Source: Panacagrimonas sp.
GTDB taxonomy: Bacteria; Pseudomonadota; Gammaproteobacteria; Nevskiales; Nevskiaceae
Assembly (NCBI RefSeq): GCF_020697055.1
Contig: NZ_JAJFBP010000029.1
Coordinates: 16,046 to 80,045, forward strand
Length of the DNA stretch: 64,000 nucleotides
Direction of reading: 5' to 3'
In this document: one piece after another, positions 1-7,527 of the stretch
Layout: each line of letters starts with the position of its first letter
Numbering within the stretch: the stretch's first letter is position 1
The notes under the pieces: generated by a model
The model's database searches: none
Seen by the model: only the letters and a program-made list of their open reading frames with translations
What the model was told of the DNA's origin: nothing
Translations under genes and position numbers: made by a program

Positions 1-265
1 TGTTGATCAGCATGTCGACCTTGAACTCGGCCTCTTCGACGGCGAGCTTGACCCGCGGACCGGCGCCGGGCTTGGCCAGGTCCAGCGCGAGGGTCTCGAC
101 GCGGATGCCGCAGGACTTGCGCAGCGTGCGCGCCAGCGTCTTGAGCTTCTCGGCCGAGCGCGCCACCAGCATCAGGTCCAGGCCGTCGGCGGCCAGGCGT
201 CGGGCAAAGGCTTCGCCGATTCCGCCCGAGGCGCCGGTGACCAGCGCGCAGCCGAACGGGTTCAT
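1..265 (-). CDS. Short-chain dehydrogenase/reductase (SDR), N-terminal part, cut by window edge
   Basis: The leftward reading starts at ATG 265 and gives an SDR N-terminus: a hydrophobic strand followed by TGASGGIG (about residues 10-17), the NAD(P)-binding TGxxxGxG turn, and later LALDL and DMLIN, matching the Rossmann strands that precede the NNAG region. Only about 88 residues are in the window, so substrate and active-site YxxxK cannot be seen. Its ATG overlaps the parB stop in an ATGA, so it is probably translationally coupled to parB as the last gene of the same operon. The family is clear; the reaction is not assignable. Confidence 0.85.
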   Translation of the reverse strand, partial: MNPFGCALVTGASGGIGEAFARRLAADGLDLMLVARSAEKLKTLARTLRKSCGIRVETLALDLAKPGAGPRVKLAVEEAEFKVDMLIN

Positions 266-1161
266 GACGAAGCGATGCGCTGCAGCAGGCTCTCCAGCTC
301 GGTGCCGCTCTTGAACTTGATCGTGACGCGGCCCGCACCGCCGGCATCCTGCTGCACGCGCACCGGCAGGCCGATGCGGGTCTGGAGTTTCGACTGCAGC
401 TCGGCGGTGACCGGGCTGGTCGCCGCCTTGTTGGCCGACTTGTTGTGGTTCGCGCCGCCGCCCTGCACCAGCGCTTCGGTCTGGCGCACGCTCATCTGCT
501 GATCGGCGACGAGCTTGGCCAGCGACGACTGGCGCGATCCCGAAACCGCCAACAGCACCTTGGCGTGGCCCAGGCTCAGGCGCGCTTCGCGCACCAGCGT
601 CTGCACGTCGGCCTCGAGCTCCATCAGGCGCAGCAGGTTGGTGACGCCGGCGCGCGAACGGCCCACCGCTTCGGCGACCTGCTCGTGCGTCAGCCGGCAT
701 TCGTCGATCAGGCGCTGCAGCGCGACGGCTTCTTCCAGCGGATTGAGGTCGGCACGCTGGATGTTCTCGACCAGCGCAACGGCCATCGCGCCGCGCTCGT
801 CGAGCTCGCGCACCACCGCGGGGATCGAGGTCAGGCCCGCGCGCTGCGCGGCGCGCCAGCGACGTTCGCCCGCGACGATCTCGTAGCGCTCGGCGCCGAG
901 CGGTCGTACGACGATGGGCTGCACGACGCCTTGCGCGGCGATCGAACTGGCCAGTTCGGCCAGCGCGTCCTCGTCGAAATGACGGCGCGGCTGATGGGCG
1001 CCGGGCTGCAGACGCTCGAGCGCGATCTCGCGCTGCTCGTGCGACGGCGCCTCATCGAGATCGACGTCGTGGCCTTGCTGTCCTGCGCGCATGCTCGCGC
1101 TGCTCAACAACGCGTCCAGCCCGCGGCCAAGGGTGCTCGCCCGTTTTCTTGCGGTGCTCAT
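262..1161 (-). CDS. parB: Chromosome-partitioning protein ParB
   Basis: A 299-residue centromere-binding CTPase of the ParABS segregation system. The start at ATG 1161 gives the typical opening MSTARKRASTLGRGLDALL. The ParB/Srx core is visible: LQPGAHQPRRHFDEDALAEL, the GERRWRAAQRAG box (CTP-binding/parS-clamp region), VENIQRADLNPLEEA, then a helix-turn-helix around LTHEQVAEAVGRSRAGVTNLLRL. It lies downstream of parA on the same strand but, unusually for the pair, 211 bp away, because a palindromic repeat occupies the gap. A longer open frame upstream runs through that repeat and is not credible. No parS (TGTTTCACGTGAAACA-like) site was seen in the window. Confidence 0.95.
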   Translation of the reverse strand: MSTARKRASTLGRGLDALLSSASMRAGQQGHDVDLDEAPSHEQREIALERLQPGAHQPRRHFDEDALAELASSIAAQGVVQPIVVRPLGAERYEIVAGERRWRAAQRAGLTSIPAVVRELDERGAMAVALVENIQRADLNPLEEAVALQRLIDECRLTHEQVAEAVGRSRAGVTNLLRLMELEADVQTLVREARLSLGHAKVLLAVSGSRQSSLAKLVADQQMSVRQTEALVQGGGANHNKSANKAATSPVTAELQSKLQTRIGLPVRVQQDAGGAGRVTIKFKSGTELESLLQRIASS

Positions 1162-1262
1162 GTTTTGCCGTCTTGTCCGGTTCCCCCGCCGGGACGCGGA
1201 GTATGGCTCAAGGTGCTGGAGCCGGGTCAATCGCTCGATTTCACTAGAGCGCGTTCGATGAT

Positions 1263-1364
1263 CCCTCTCCCGCGTGCGGCAGAGGGTGGCGCGAAGCGCC
1301 GGGCGAGGGTGCGCGGAATCGCAACACCCTCTCCCCTGACCCTCTCCCGCACGCGGAAGAGGGG
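1263..1364. repeat. CCCTCTCCC-type palindromic intergenic repeat between parA and parB
   Basis: Two hairpins of the same family, at 1263-1287 (CCCTCTCCCGCGTGCGGCAG then AGGG) and 1340-1364 (CCCTCTCCCGCACGCGG then AAGAGGGG), sit with GC-rich linker sequence in the parA-parB gap. The same CTCTCCCCGC/GCGGGGAGAG core recurs inside the DNA ligase gene at 8969-9068. There is no U-tract in the direction of parAB transcription, so it is not an obvious terminator. Confidence 0.7.
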
Positions 1365-1372
1365 AAAAAACT

Positions 1373-2164
1373 TCACGCCGTCTCGAGCAGCAGTTGTCCG
1401 CCGTCGTGACGTCGCAGCAGTTCACCGGCGAGCGCGAGGTAAGCGCGCGAACCGCTCGACTGCGCGTCGTAGAGCATCACCGGCAGTCCGTGACTCGGCG
1501 CTTCGGCCAGCCGCACGTTGCGCGGGATCACCGTGCGATAGACCTTGTCGGGAAAATGCAGCAGCAGCTGCGCCGAGACGTCGTTGGCCAGGTTGTTGCG
1601 CGGATCGAACATCGTGCGTAGCAGGCCTTCGATCTCGAGCTTGGGATTGATCACGCGCTTGATCTTGCCGACGGTGTCGATCAGCGCGGACAGGCCCTCG
1701 AGCGCGTAGTACTCGCACTGCATCGGGATCAGCACGCCGTCGGCGGCCACCAGCGCGTTGATCGTCAGCTTGGACAGCGCCGGCGGGCAGTCGAGGATGA
1801 TGAAGTCGTACTGGTCGGCGACGTCGGCCAGCGCGGTGCGCAGCGCGAAGTCGCCGGCAGCCTGGTCGCGCAGCTTGATCTCGGCCTCGGTCATGTCGCC
1901 ATTGGCCGGCAACAGCGAAAAATTCAGCGTCTCGAGGGTCTGGATCGCGGCGCCGGGCCTGACCGACTCGAGCAGCACGTCGCGGCCGGTGAGCTTGAGC
2001 TTGGCCTTGTCCACGCCCACGCCCATCGTCGCGTTTCCCTGCGCGTCCAGGTCCACCAGCAGCACGCGACGACGCGTCGCGGCCAGCGAGGCCGCGAGGT
2101 TGACCGCAGTGGTGGTCTTGCCGACGCCGCCCTTCTGGTTGGCGACGGCGATCACGTAGCTCAT
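1373..2164 (-). CDS. parA: Chromosome-partitioning ATPase ParA
   Basis: A 263-residue Walker-type ATPase of the ParABS chromosome segregation system. The deviant Walker A KGGVGKTTTAVNLAA is at residues 11-25, Walker A' (LLVDLDAQGNAT) at about 35-46 and Walker B FIILDCPPAL at about 120. The length fits chromosomal (Soj-type) ParA without an N-terminal HTH extension. It overlaps the rsmG stop by ATGA at 2161-2164, giving the rsmG-parA-parB order found near oriC in many gammaproteobacteria. mnmG, often next to rsmG, is not here. ParA binds nucleoid DNA in its ATP form and moves ParB-parS complexes. Confidence 0.96.
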   Translation of the reverse strand: MSYVIAVANQKGGVGKTTTAVNLAASLAATRRRVLLVDLDAQGNATMGVGVDKAKLKLTGRDVLLESVRPGAAIQTLETLNFSLLPANGDMTEAEIKLRDQAAGDFALRTALADVADQYDFIILDCPPALSKLTINALVAADGVLIPMQCEYYALEGLSALIDTVGKIKRVINPKLEIEGLLRTMFDPRNNLANDVSAQLLLHFPDKVYRTVIPRNVRLAEAPSHGLPVMLYDAQSSGSRAYLALAGELLRRHDGGQLLLETA

Positions 2165-2805
2165 GGACGGCGAACGATCACGAGATGGCGTTCCTCGCGC
2201 AGCCCTGGCACCGGCAGGCGCACGACGCGGGGCTCGGAAACGAATGGGGGGATTGCAGCGCGCTCATTGTCGTCGAGCCTGCCCTTCATCGCCAGCCAGT
2301 GCCCGCCGGGCGCCAGCAGATCCGCGGTCGCCGTGATGAACTCGCCGAGCGCGCCGAACGCACGGCTCACGATCGCGTCGTACGGTTCGGCCGGTGCGTG
2401 CGCCTCGGCGCGCGCCTCGACCACCTCGACGTGGGCGAGCGCAAGCGTGCGCACCGCGTGGCGCAGGAAGCGCGCCTTCTTGCCGTTGGAGTCGAGCACC
2501 GTCACGTGCCACTCGGGCCGCGCAAGCGCCAGCGGAATGCCCGGCAGCCCCGCGCCGCTGCCGACATCGAGCAGGCGCGTGATCGGCACATCGTGCAGCG
2601 CGGGCAGCAGCGCCAGCGAATCGAGCAGATGGCGCGTGACCATTTCCGCCGGATCGCGCACCGCGGTGAGGTTGTAGGCGGCGTTCCAGTGCGCGAGCTC
2701 GTCGCGATAGCGCATCAGCGGCGCGTGCAGCGCGCCGCAATCGAGTTCGAGTTCCTGCAGCCCGCGCTCCAGCGTCGCGGCGGAAGGGTCAGCGGTTTTC
2801 TTCAC
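2161..2805 (-). CDS. rsmG: 16S rRNA (guanine527-N7)-methyltransferase RsmG
   Basis: A 214-residue SAM-dependent methyltransferase that makes m7G527 in 16S rRNA (loss is known to give low-level streptomycin resistance in other bacteria). Visible signatures: AYNLTAVRDPAEMVTRHLLDSL near residues 44-65, the SAM loop LLDVGSGAGLPGIPLALA, and YDAIVSRAFGAL. Length matches the family. The proposed start overlaps the preceding L,D-transpeptidase gene by 17 bp and the 3' end overlaps parA by 4 bp, so all are probably co-transcribed. Confidence 0.95.
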   Translation of the reverse strand: MKKTADPSAATLERGLQELELDCGALHAPLMRYRDELAHWNAAYNLTAVRDPAEMVTRHLLDSLALLPALHDVPITRLLDVGSGAGLPGIPLALARPEWHVTVLDSNGKKARFLRHAVRTLALAHVEVVEARAEAHAPAEPYDAIVSRAFGALGEFITATADLLAPGGHWLAMKGRLDDNERAAIPPFVSEPRVVRLPVPGLREERHLVIVRRP

Positions 2806-3898
2806 GGAAGATGCGCCAGGCGCCCTTGGCGTCCTGCCGCCAGTACTGCTCTTTCTTGGCGACGAACTTGAAGTTGTCGCTGTCGTAGTCGAGCGTGAAC
2901 TCGGCCAGGAACATCGACTCGCCGGGATAGCGGAACAGGCTCACGTCGGAGAGCTTGACCTTGACGTACTTCTTGCCGGCGTTGACGCGGCGCTTGTGGT
3001 CCGCGAACTGCGCCTTGTCCAGGCCACCGGTGGAGAAGTCGTCGCCGTAGAAGCCCAGGTAGCTCTCGGTGTCCTTGCTGGCCCAGGCCTCGCGCCAGGA
3101 CTCCACGCGCGTCATCAGCGTGTCGCGATCCTTCGACGCCTTGGCCTTCGAGATCCAGCTCACCTGGTCGGCCAGCACCACCGGTGCGCGGTTGCTGACC
3201 ACGTAGGGCTTGAGCCAGAGCAGATCCTCGTTGGCCATCGTCACGCAGCCTTCGCTGGAGCGCGGCGCGCGCACGTAGGTCTGGCGCGGCACGCCGTGCA
3301 GCCAGATGCCGTGGCCGGTCTTGGATTTGAAACGGTCCCACAAGTTGGGATAGGTCAGCGGCAACGAGCCCGCGCCGTACAGCTCGGGCAGCTTGTCGTC
3401 GCCCATCCAGCCGGTGACGTGGTAGATGCCCACCGGCGTGCGCAGGTCACCTTCGACTTCCTTGCCGAAGCCCGCGCGTCCCATCGCCGCGTAGCGGCTG
3501 CCGACCGGCTCGAGCGTGCCTTCGAAATTGCGGAACAGATGGATGCGCGCGCCCGGCAGATCCACCAGCACGAGGTAGGGATATTCGCTGGAGAGCTGCA
3601 GCACCATGTCCGGCACCGTGCCGGCCGGCGGGCTGTAGCGCGCGCGATCCAGGCGCAGCCGCGCTTCCTCGAACAGCTCGCGGATGCGCGGATCCTGGTC
3701 GTCGGCCGCGATGCCGCGCATGCCCGAACGGGCCGCGAGCATGTCGGCATAGATCAGCTGCGCCAGACGGAAGTTGGGTTGACGCTTCAGCAGCGACTCG
3801 AGCGCCCGCATGCTCTCGAGCGTCTTGCCGGTGCGCGCCAGCTCGATGGCGCCGACCAGCTGCTCCTCGGGCATCGGCAGCGAGGCCGACGCGCTCAT
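2789..3898 (-). CDS. L,D-transpeptidase (YkuD fold) with C-terminal NTF2-like (Cds6-type) domain
   Basis: The coordinates give the first canonical ATG (369 residues). A YkuD catalytic domain spans about residues 105-245, with the signature His201-Gly and SSEGC ending at Cys218, the nucleophile used to make 3-3 peptidoglycan cross-links or attach proteins to it. Residues about 260-369 form an NTF2-like domain (SWREAWASKDTESYLGFYGD) shared with the upstream neighbour. Such enzymes act in the periplasm, yet this ATG gives no signal peptide. The frame stays open upstream and encodes RRFDARAS plus a hydrophobic stretch IAGAALLAAVCVGV, with no ATG, GTG or TTG. A CTG at 4027 overlaps the upstream stop as CTGA, mimicking the ATGA overlaps of this operon, and is a candidate true start (412 residues). 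Confidence 0.88.
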   Translation of the reverse strand: MSASASLPMPEEQLVGAIELARTGKTLESMRALESLLKRQPNFRLAQLIYADMLAARSGMRGIAADDQDPRIRELFEEARLRLDRARYSPPAGTVPDMVLQLSSEYPYLVLVDLPGARIHLFRNFEGTLEPVGSRYAAMGRAGFGKEVEGDLRTPVGIYHVTGWMGDDKLPELYGAGSLPLTYPNLWDRFKSKTGHGIWLHGVPRQTYVRAPRSSEGCVTMANEDLLWLKPYVVSNRAPVVLADQVSWISKAKASKDRDTLMTRVESWREAWASKDTESYLGFYGDDFSTGGLDKAQFADHKRRVNAGKKYVKVKLSDVSLFRYPGESMFLAEFTLDYDSDNFKFVAKKEQYWRQDAKGAWRIFREENR

Positions 3899-4023
3899 CG
3901 GCGCGATCGGTCCGGCCCGGACGCCGACGCAGACGGCCGCGAGCAGTGCGGCCCCGGCGATCGATGCGCGGGCGTCGAATCGCCGGGTCGGTTTGTCGCG
4001 TTCTATCGGAGCTGCAATGGCGC

Positions 4024-4995
4024 TCAGCGGGTGTACTCGCGGAGGATCTTCCAGCCGCCCTCGTTGCGCAGTTCCAGCACCTTGGTGACGGTGTCGGAGA
4101 AGCTGTCGGACTCGTATTCCTGCTTGAAGATCAGGCGCACGCGGCCGTCACCCAGACCCGAGGCGCGCGGATTGACCACGCCGACGCGGATGCGCTTGGG
4201 ACGCGCGATGCGATCGCGACGCTGCGCTTCCCAGGTGGCGCGCGAGATGCCGCCCTCGGGGCGGAACTCGCTCGAATAGGCCGCCAGGTAGGCGTCCGAA
4301 TCCTTGCTCGACCAGGCCTTGGCCCAGTTGTTGACGGCTTCGCGCACGTCGGCGGTGGTGCCGGGGTCGACCTCGTCGGACGCCACGCTCGGGGCCGGAG
4401 AGATGGCCGGGGCTTCCGGCGCGATCGCGGCCACCGGCGGCGGTGCCGGCGTGACCGCCACCGACGGCGTGGCGCGCGGGGTGTTGGCGTTCTCGCTGAG
4501 CTTGTTGACGAACGACAGCTTGTTGCGAACGGTCTGGTTGCCCTGGTCGAGCATCAGCGCGCGGTTGTACGCGGCGCCGGCGAGCGCGGCGTAGATGTCG
4601 CCGAGGTTCTCGTGCGCGGTGGCGTAGCTCGGATGCGTGGCCAGCGCCGCTTCGAGCGCGTCGCGCGCCTTCTCGTAGTCGCCCTGCTGTGCGTAGAGCA
4701 CCGCGAGGTTGTTGTACGGCTCCGGCAGCTGCGGATAGTCGCGCGTGATGTCGGCGAACGCCTTGATCGCCTCCTCCGTGCGGTTCAAGCGCGTCAGCAC
4801 CAGGCCGCGCATGAAGCGCGCTTCGGCGTCCTGGGGCGCGGTCTTGAGCTGCTTGTCCAGTTTGCTGAGCGCCGCGTCGAGGTGCCCCTGGTTGACCAGC
4901 GTCTGCGCTTCTTCTACCGCGCTGGCGGCCAGGACGTTCTGTGCGGCGAGCAGCAACGCGGCTGCGACCGCCAGGCGGGGGATCGTTCGATTCAC
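4024..4995 (-). CDS. Exported tetratricopeptide-repeat protein with C-terminal NTF2-like (Cds6-type) domain
   Basis: A 323-residue protein starting with a clear signal peptide (MNRTIPRLAVAAALLLAAQN, cleavage near VLA-AS). TPR motifs follow at about residues 28-170 (GHLDAALSKLDKQL, PYNNLAVLYAQQGDYEKA, AHENLGDIYAAL), then a Pro/Ala-rich linker (about 175-215) and an NTF2-like domain (NNWAKAWSSKDSDAYLAAYSSEF to WKILREYTR). The same terminal domain is on the next gene, an L,D-transpeptidase, so the two probably work together at the cell wall, the TPR part acting as a periplasmic scaffold. It is the first gene of the leftward operon running to parB. The precise role is not known. Confidence 0.85.
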   Translation of the reverse strand: MNRTIPRLAVAAALLLAAQNVLAASAVEEAQTLVNQGHLDAALSKLDKQLKTAPQDAEARFMRGLVLTRLNRTEEAIKAFADITRDYPQLPEPYNNLAVLYAQQGDYEKARDALEAALATHPSYATAHENLGDIYAALAGAAYNRALMLDQGNQTVRNKLSFVNKLSENANTPRATPSVAVTPAPPPVAAIAPEAPAISPAPSVASDEVDPGTTADVREAVNNWAKAWSSKDSDAYLAAYSSEFRPEGGISRATWEAQRRDRIARPKRIRVGVVNPRASGLGDGRVRLIFKQEYESDSFSDTVTKVLELRNEGGWKILREYTR

Positions 4996-5115
4996 GCGTG
5001 AGCCTCGTGGGGGACCGGGGGACGGCCGCGCGGAGTTTAACAGCGTCGTCGCGACGGGAAACAGGCAGGCACACGCGCGTCGCGCATCGGTCCGGTGCCG
5101 GTGTCGACGACCGCG

Positions 5116-6063
5116 TCAGCGCGGATAGATGCGTGGCGTACCCGGCAGACGCCGCTTGAACCGCTTGTGGATCCAGAAGTACTCGGGCAACGCTTGCAAG
5201 ATGCCCTCCTCGAGCGCGCGGTTCACGCGCGTTGCGTCCTCGACATCGTCGTTGCCCGGGAAATTTTCCAGCATCGGGTAGAACCGTACCTTCCAGCCGG
5301 ACGGCGTTCGCTGGGGGAAGAACGGCAGCACGCGCGCGCGCCCCATCCGCGCCAGGCGCGCGGTCGCCACCAGGCTCGGCGCGGGCACGCCGAAGAACGG
5401 CGCGAACACCGACATCCGCGGATCCAGGGTCTGGTCGGGCGCATACCAGATCGCGCGGCCGTCGCGCAGCGCCTTGACCAGCTTGCGCAGGTCCTCGCGC
5501 GGCAACGCCGGCAGCCCCGAGCGACGCTCGCGCCAGCGGTGCATGAAGTAGTCCATCAGCGCGTTGCTGTACGGGCGATACATCGCGTGGAACGGCAGGC
5601 GCTGGTGCGAGCACACGATGCGCGCGCCGATCTCCAGCGTGCTGAAGTGGCCGGTGAGCAGCAGCAGGCCCTGGCCGGTGGCCAGCGCCGCGTCCAGGTG
5701 CTCGCGGCCCTCGACCTCGAAGCGCGGATTCAGGCGCGCGTCGGAGGAAAACCACGCCAACGCCGTTTCGAACAGCCCGCGACCCAGCGCCCGGAAGTGC
5801 GCGGTCGCCAGCGCCTCGCGCTTGCGCGGGTCCATGTCGGGGAAGCACACGCGCAGGTTGGTGCGCACGATCTCGCGCCGCGCCCCGAGCGCCCACATCG
5901 CCACGTGGCCCAGCGCGGCGCCGAGCGCGAACTGCAGCTTCATCGGCAGCCAGCTGAGCACGCGCACCAGGCCGATCGCGGCCCAGGTGGGCCACCAGCG
6001 CGGCGCCAGCAGACGCGCGGTGAACGGCGGCGCCGCGGATTCGACAGGAGCGGGAGACGACAT
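5116..6063 (-). CDS. Lipid A biosynthesis lauroyl/myristoyl acyltransferase, LpxL/LpxM (HtrB) family
   Basis: A 315-residue inner-membrane acyltransferase that adds a secondary acyl chain to Kdo2-lipid IVA. The family motif HX4(D/E) is present as TGHFSTLE, followed by RIVCSHQRLPFHAMYRPYSN, the DQTLDPRMSVFAPFFGVPAP block and the C-terminal FWIHKRFKRRLPG. A hydrophobic N-terminal segment (WAAIGLVRVLSWLPM) would anchor it. ATG 6063 is chosen over an upstream in-frame start at 6147, which would leave only 8 bp to the divergent waaA. Divergence from waaA makes this a small lipid A/Kdo locus. LpxL, LpxM and LpxP cannot be told apart by eye. Confidence 0.9.
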   Translation of the reverse strand: MSSPAPVESAAPPFTARLLAPRWWPTWAAIGLVRVLSWLPMKLQFALGAALGHVAMWALGARREIVRTNLRVCFPDMDPRKREALATAHFRALGRGLFETALAWFSSDARLNPRFEVEGREHLDAALATGQGLLLLTGHFSTLEIGARIVCSHQRLPFHAMYRPYSNALMDYFMHRWRERRSGLPALPREDLRKLVKALRDGRAIWYAPDQTLDPRMSVFAPFFGVPAPSLVATARLARMGRARVLPFFPQRTPSGWKVRFYPMLENFPGNDDVEDATRVNRALEEGILQALPEYFWIHKRFKRRLPGTPRIYPR

Positions 6064-6155
6064 GACGCGGGAGTATCGCGGGATCGGCGCGACCGCCGCC
6101 ACGGCCGCGGGGCCGACCGTGGCACGCGCGTCGTGAACCGCCGACACTGCGGCGC

Positions 6156-7424
6156 ATGCGCGCGCTCTATCTGTTGCTGCTGTACCTGGTCACGCCGCTG
6201 GTGCTGCTGCGCCTGCTGTGGCGGTCGCGCCAGCTGCGCGGCTATCGCGAACGCCTGGGCGAGCGCTTTGGCTTGGTGACGCCCGCGCCGCGCGACGCCG
6301 AGATCGCCGTGTGGGTGCACGCGGTGTCGGTAGGCGAGACGATGGCCGCGCTGCCGCTGATCCGGCGCCTGGTCGAACGCCATGGCGAGCGCCGCGTGTG
6401 GGTCACCACGACCACGCCGACCGGCAGCGAGCGCGTGCGCGCCGAACTCGGCGACAAGGTGATCCACACCTATGCGCCGTACGACCTGCCCGGTTCGGTC
6501 GGTCGGTTCCTCGATCGCGCGCGGCCGCGCCAGGTCGTGATCCTGGAGACCGAGCTGTGGCCGACGCTGTTCCGCGCGCTGCGCCGGCGCAACATTCCGC
6601 TGACCATCGCCAACGCGCGCCTGTCGCCGCGATCGTTCAACGGCTACTCGCGCGTCGCCGGCTTCACGCACGACGTGCTGTCCGACACCACGCGCGTGGC
6701 CGCGCAGAGCCAGGCCGATGCGCAGCGCTTCGCCGCGCTCGGCGCCCCCAACGCCACCTGCATCGGCAATCTGAAGTTCGACATCGACCCGCCGGCGCCG
6801 CAGATCCAGGCCGGCCAGGCGCTACGCGCGCGCCTGGTCGGCGCGCAGGGCCCGCCGGTGTGGATCGCGGCCAGCACGCACGAGGGCGAAGAGGCCGCGG
6901 CGATCGAGGCGCACCGGCGCGTGCGGATGCGCCATCCCGACGCGTTGCTGCTGCTGGTGCCGCGCCATCCGCAGCGCTTCGACGAGGTCGTGCGCCGGCT
7001 CGAGCACTCGGGCCTGGCCTTCGAGCGGCGCACGCGGCTGGATCGCGCGGCCGACGACGGGGCGCCGGGCCTCGCAGTGCTGCTGGGCGACAGCCTGGGC
7101 GAGATGTGGATGTACCTGTCGGCCAGCGACGTGGCGTTCGTCGGCGGCAGCCTGGTGCCGGTGGGCGGCCACAACGTGCTCGAACCCGCGGCGCTGGGCC
7201 TGCCGGTGCTGTTCGGGCCGCACATGCACAACTTCATCGCGGCACGCGATCTGCTGCTGGGCTGCGCCAGCGCCGTGCAGGTGGGCGATGGCGAGGCGCT
7301 GGCGCGTTCGATCGTCGAGCTGCTGGACGATCCGGCGCGGCGCGCCCGGATGGGCGAAGCCGGTCGCGTCGCGGTGATGTCGAATCGCGGGGCGCTGGAA
7401 AAGTTGCTGGCGCTCCTCGACTAG
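6156..7424 (+). CDS. waaA: 3-deoxy-D-manno-octulosonic acid (Kdo) transferase
   Basis: A 422-residue GT30 transferase that moves Kdo from CMP-Kdo to lipid IVA at the cytoplasmic face of the inner membrane. An N-terminal membrane anchor (LYLLLLYLVTPLVLLRLLW) is followed by RLGERFG, VWVHAVSVGETMAALPLI, WVTTTTPTGSERV, the acceptor-side ILETELWPTLF, and the donor-domain LLGDSLGEMWMYLSASDVAF and GGHNVLEPAALGLPVLFGPH. The length and the full motif set match WaaA/KdtA. It is divergent from the lipid A acyltransferase. Whether it is mono- or bifunctional cannot be read from motifs. Confidence 0.96.
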   Translation: MRALYLLLLYLVTPLVLLRLLWRSRQLRGYRERLGERFGLVTPAPRDAEIAVWVHAVSVGETMAALPLIRRLVERHGERRVWVTTTTPTGSERVRAELGDKVIHTYAPYDLPGSVGRFLDRARPRQVVILETELWPTLFRALRRRNIPLTIANARLSPRSFNGYSRVAGFTHDVLSDTTRVAAQSQADAQRFAALGAPNATCIGNLKFDIDPPAPQIQAGQALRARLVGAQGPPVWIAASTHEGEEAAAIEAHRRVRMRHPDALLLLVPRHPQRFDEVVRRLEHSGLAFERRTRLDRAADDGAPGLAVLLGDSLGEMWMYLSASDVAFVGGSLVPVGGHNVLEPAALGLPVLFGPHMHNFIAARDLLLGCASAVQVGDGEALARSIVELLDDPARRARMGEAGRVAVMSNRGALEKLLALLD

Positions 7425-7435
7425 AAAAAACCATG

Positions 7436-7503
7436 CAACGCAAAGGCGCAGACGCAAAGGTTTTCGAGTCAATTTCTCTGCGTCCTTCGCGCCTTTGCGT
7501 TGA
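7436..7503. repeat. CGCAAAG-type long inverted repeat upstream of the exonuclease gene
   Basis: The left arm starts CAACGCAAAGGCGCAGACGC at 7436, and the right arm (7477-7503) ends with its complement GCGCCTTTGCGTTG. Fourteen bases pair perfectly at the base of the stem. It ends 24 bp before the ATG of the MBL-fold exonuclease. Related copies lie at 8570, 13112 and 15886, with a fragment at 41088. Confidence 0.85.
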
Positions 7504-7527
7504 ACGCTTTTCCGAAATAAACACCCG

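Noticed and set aside
1261..1372. Rho-independent terminator between parA and parB
   Set aside because: The A tract is on the wrong side of the hairpin for a minus-strand transcript, and the hairpin belongs to a dispersed repeat family.
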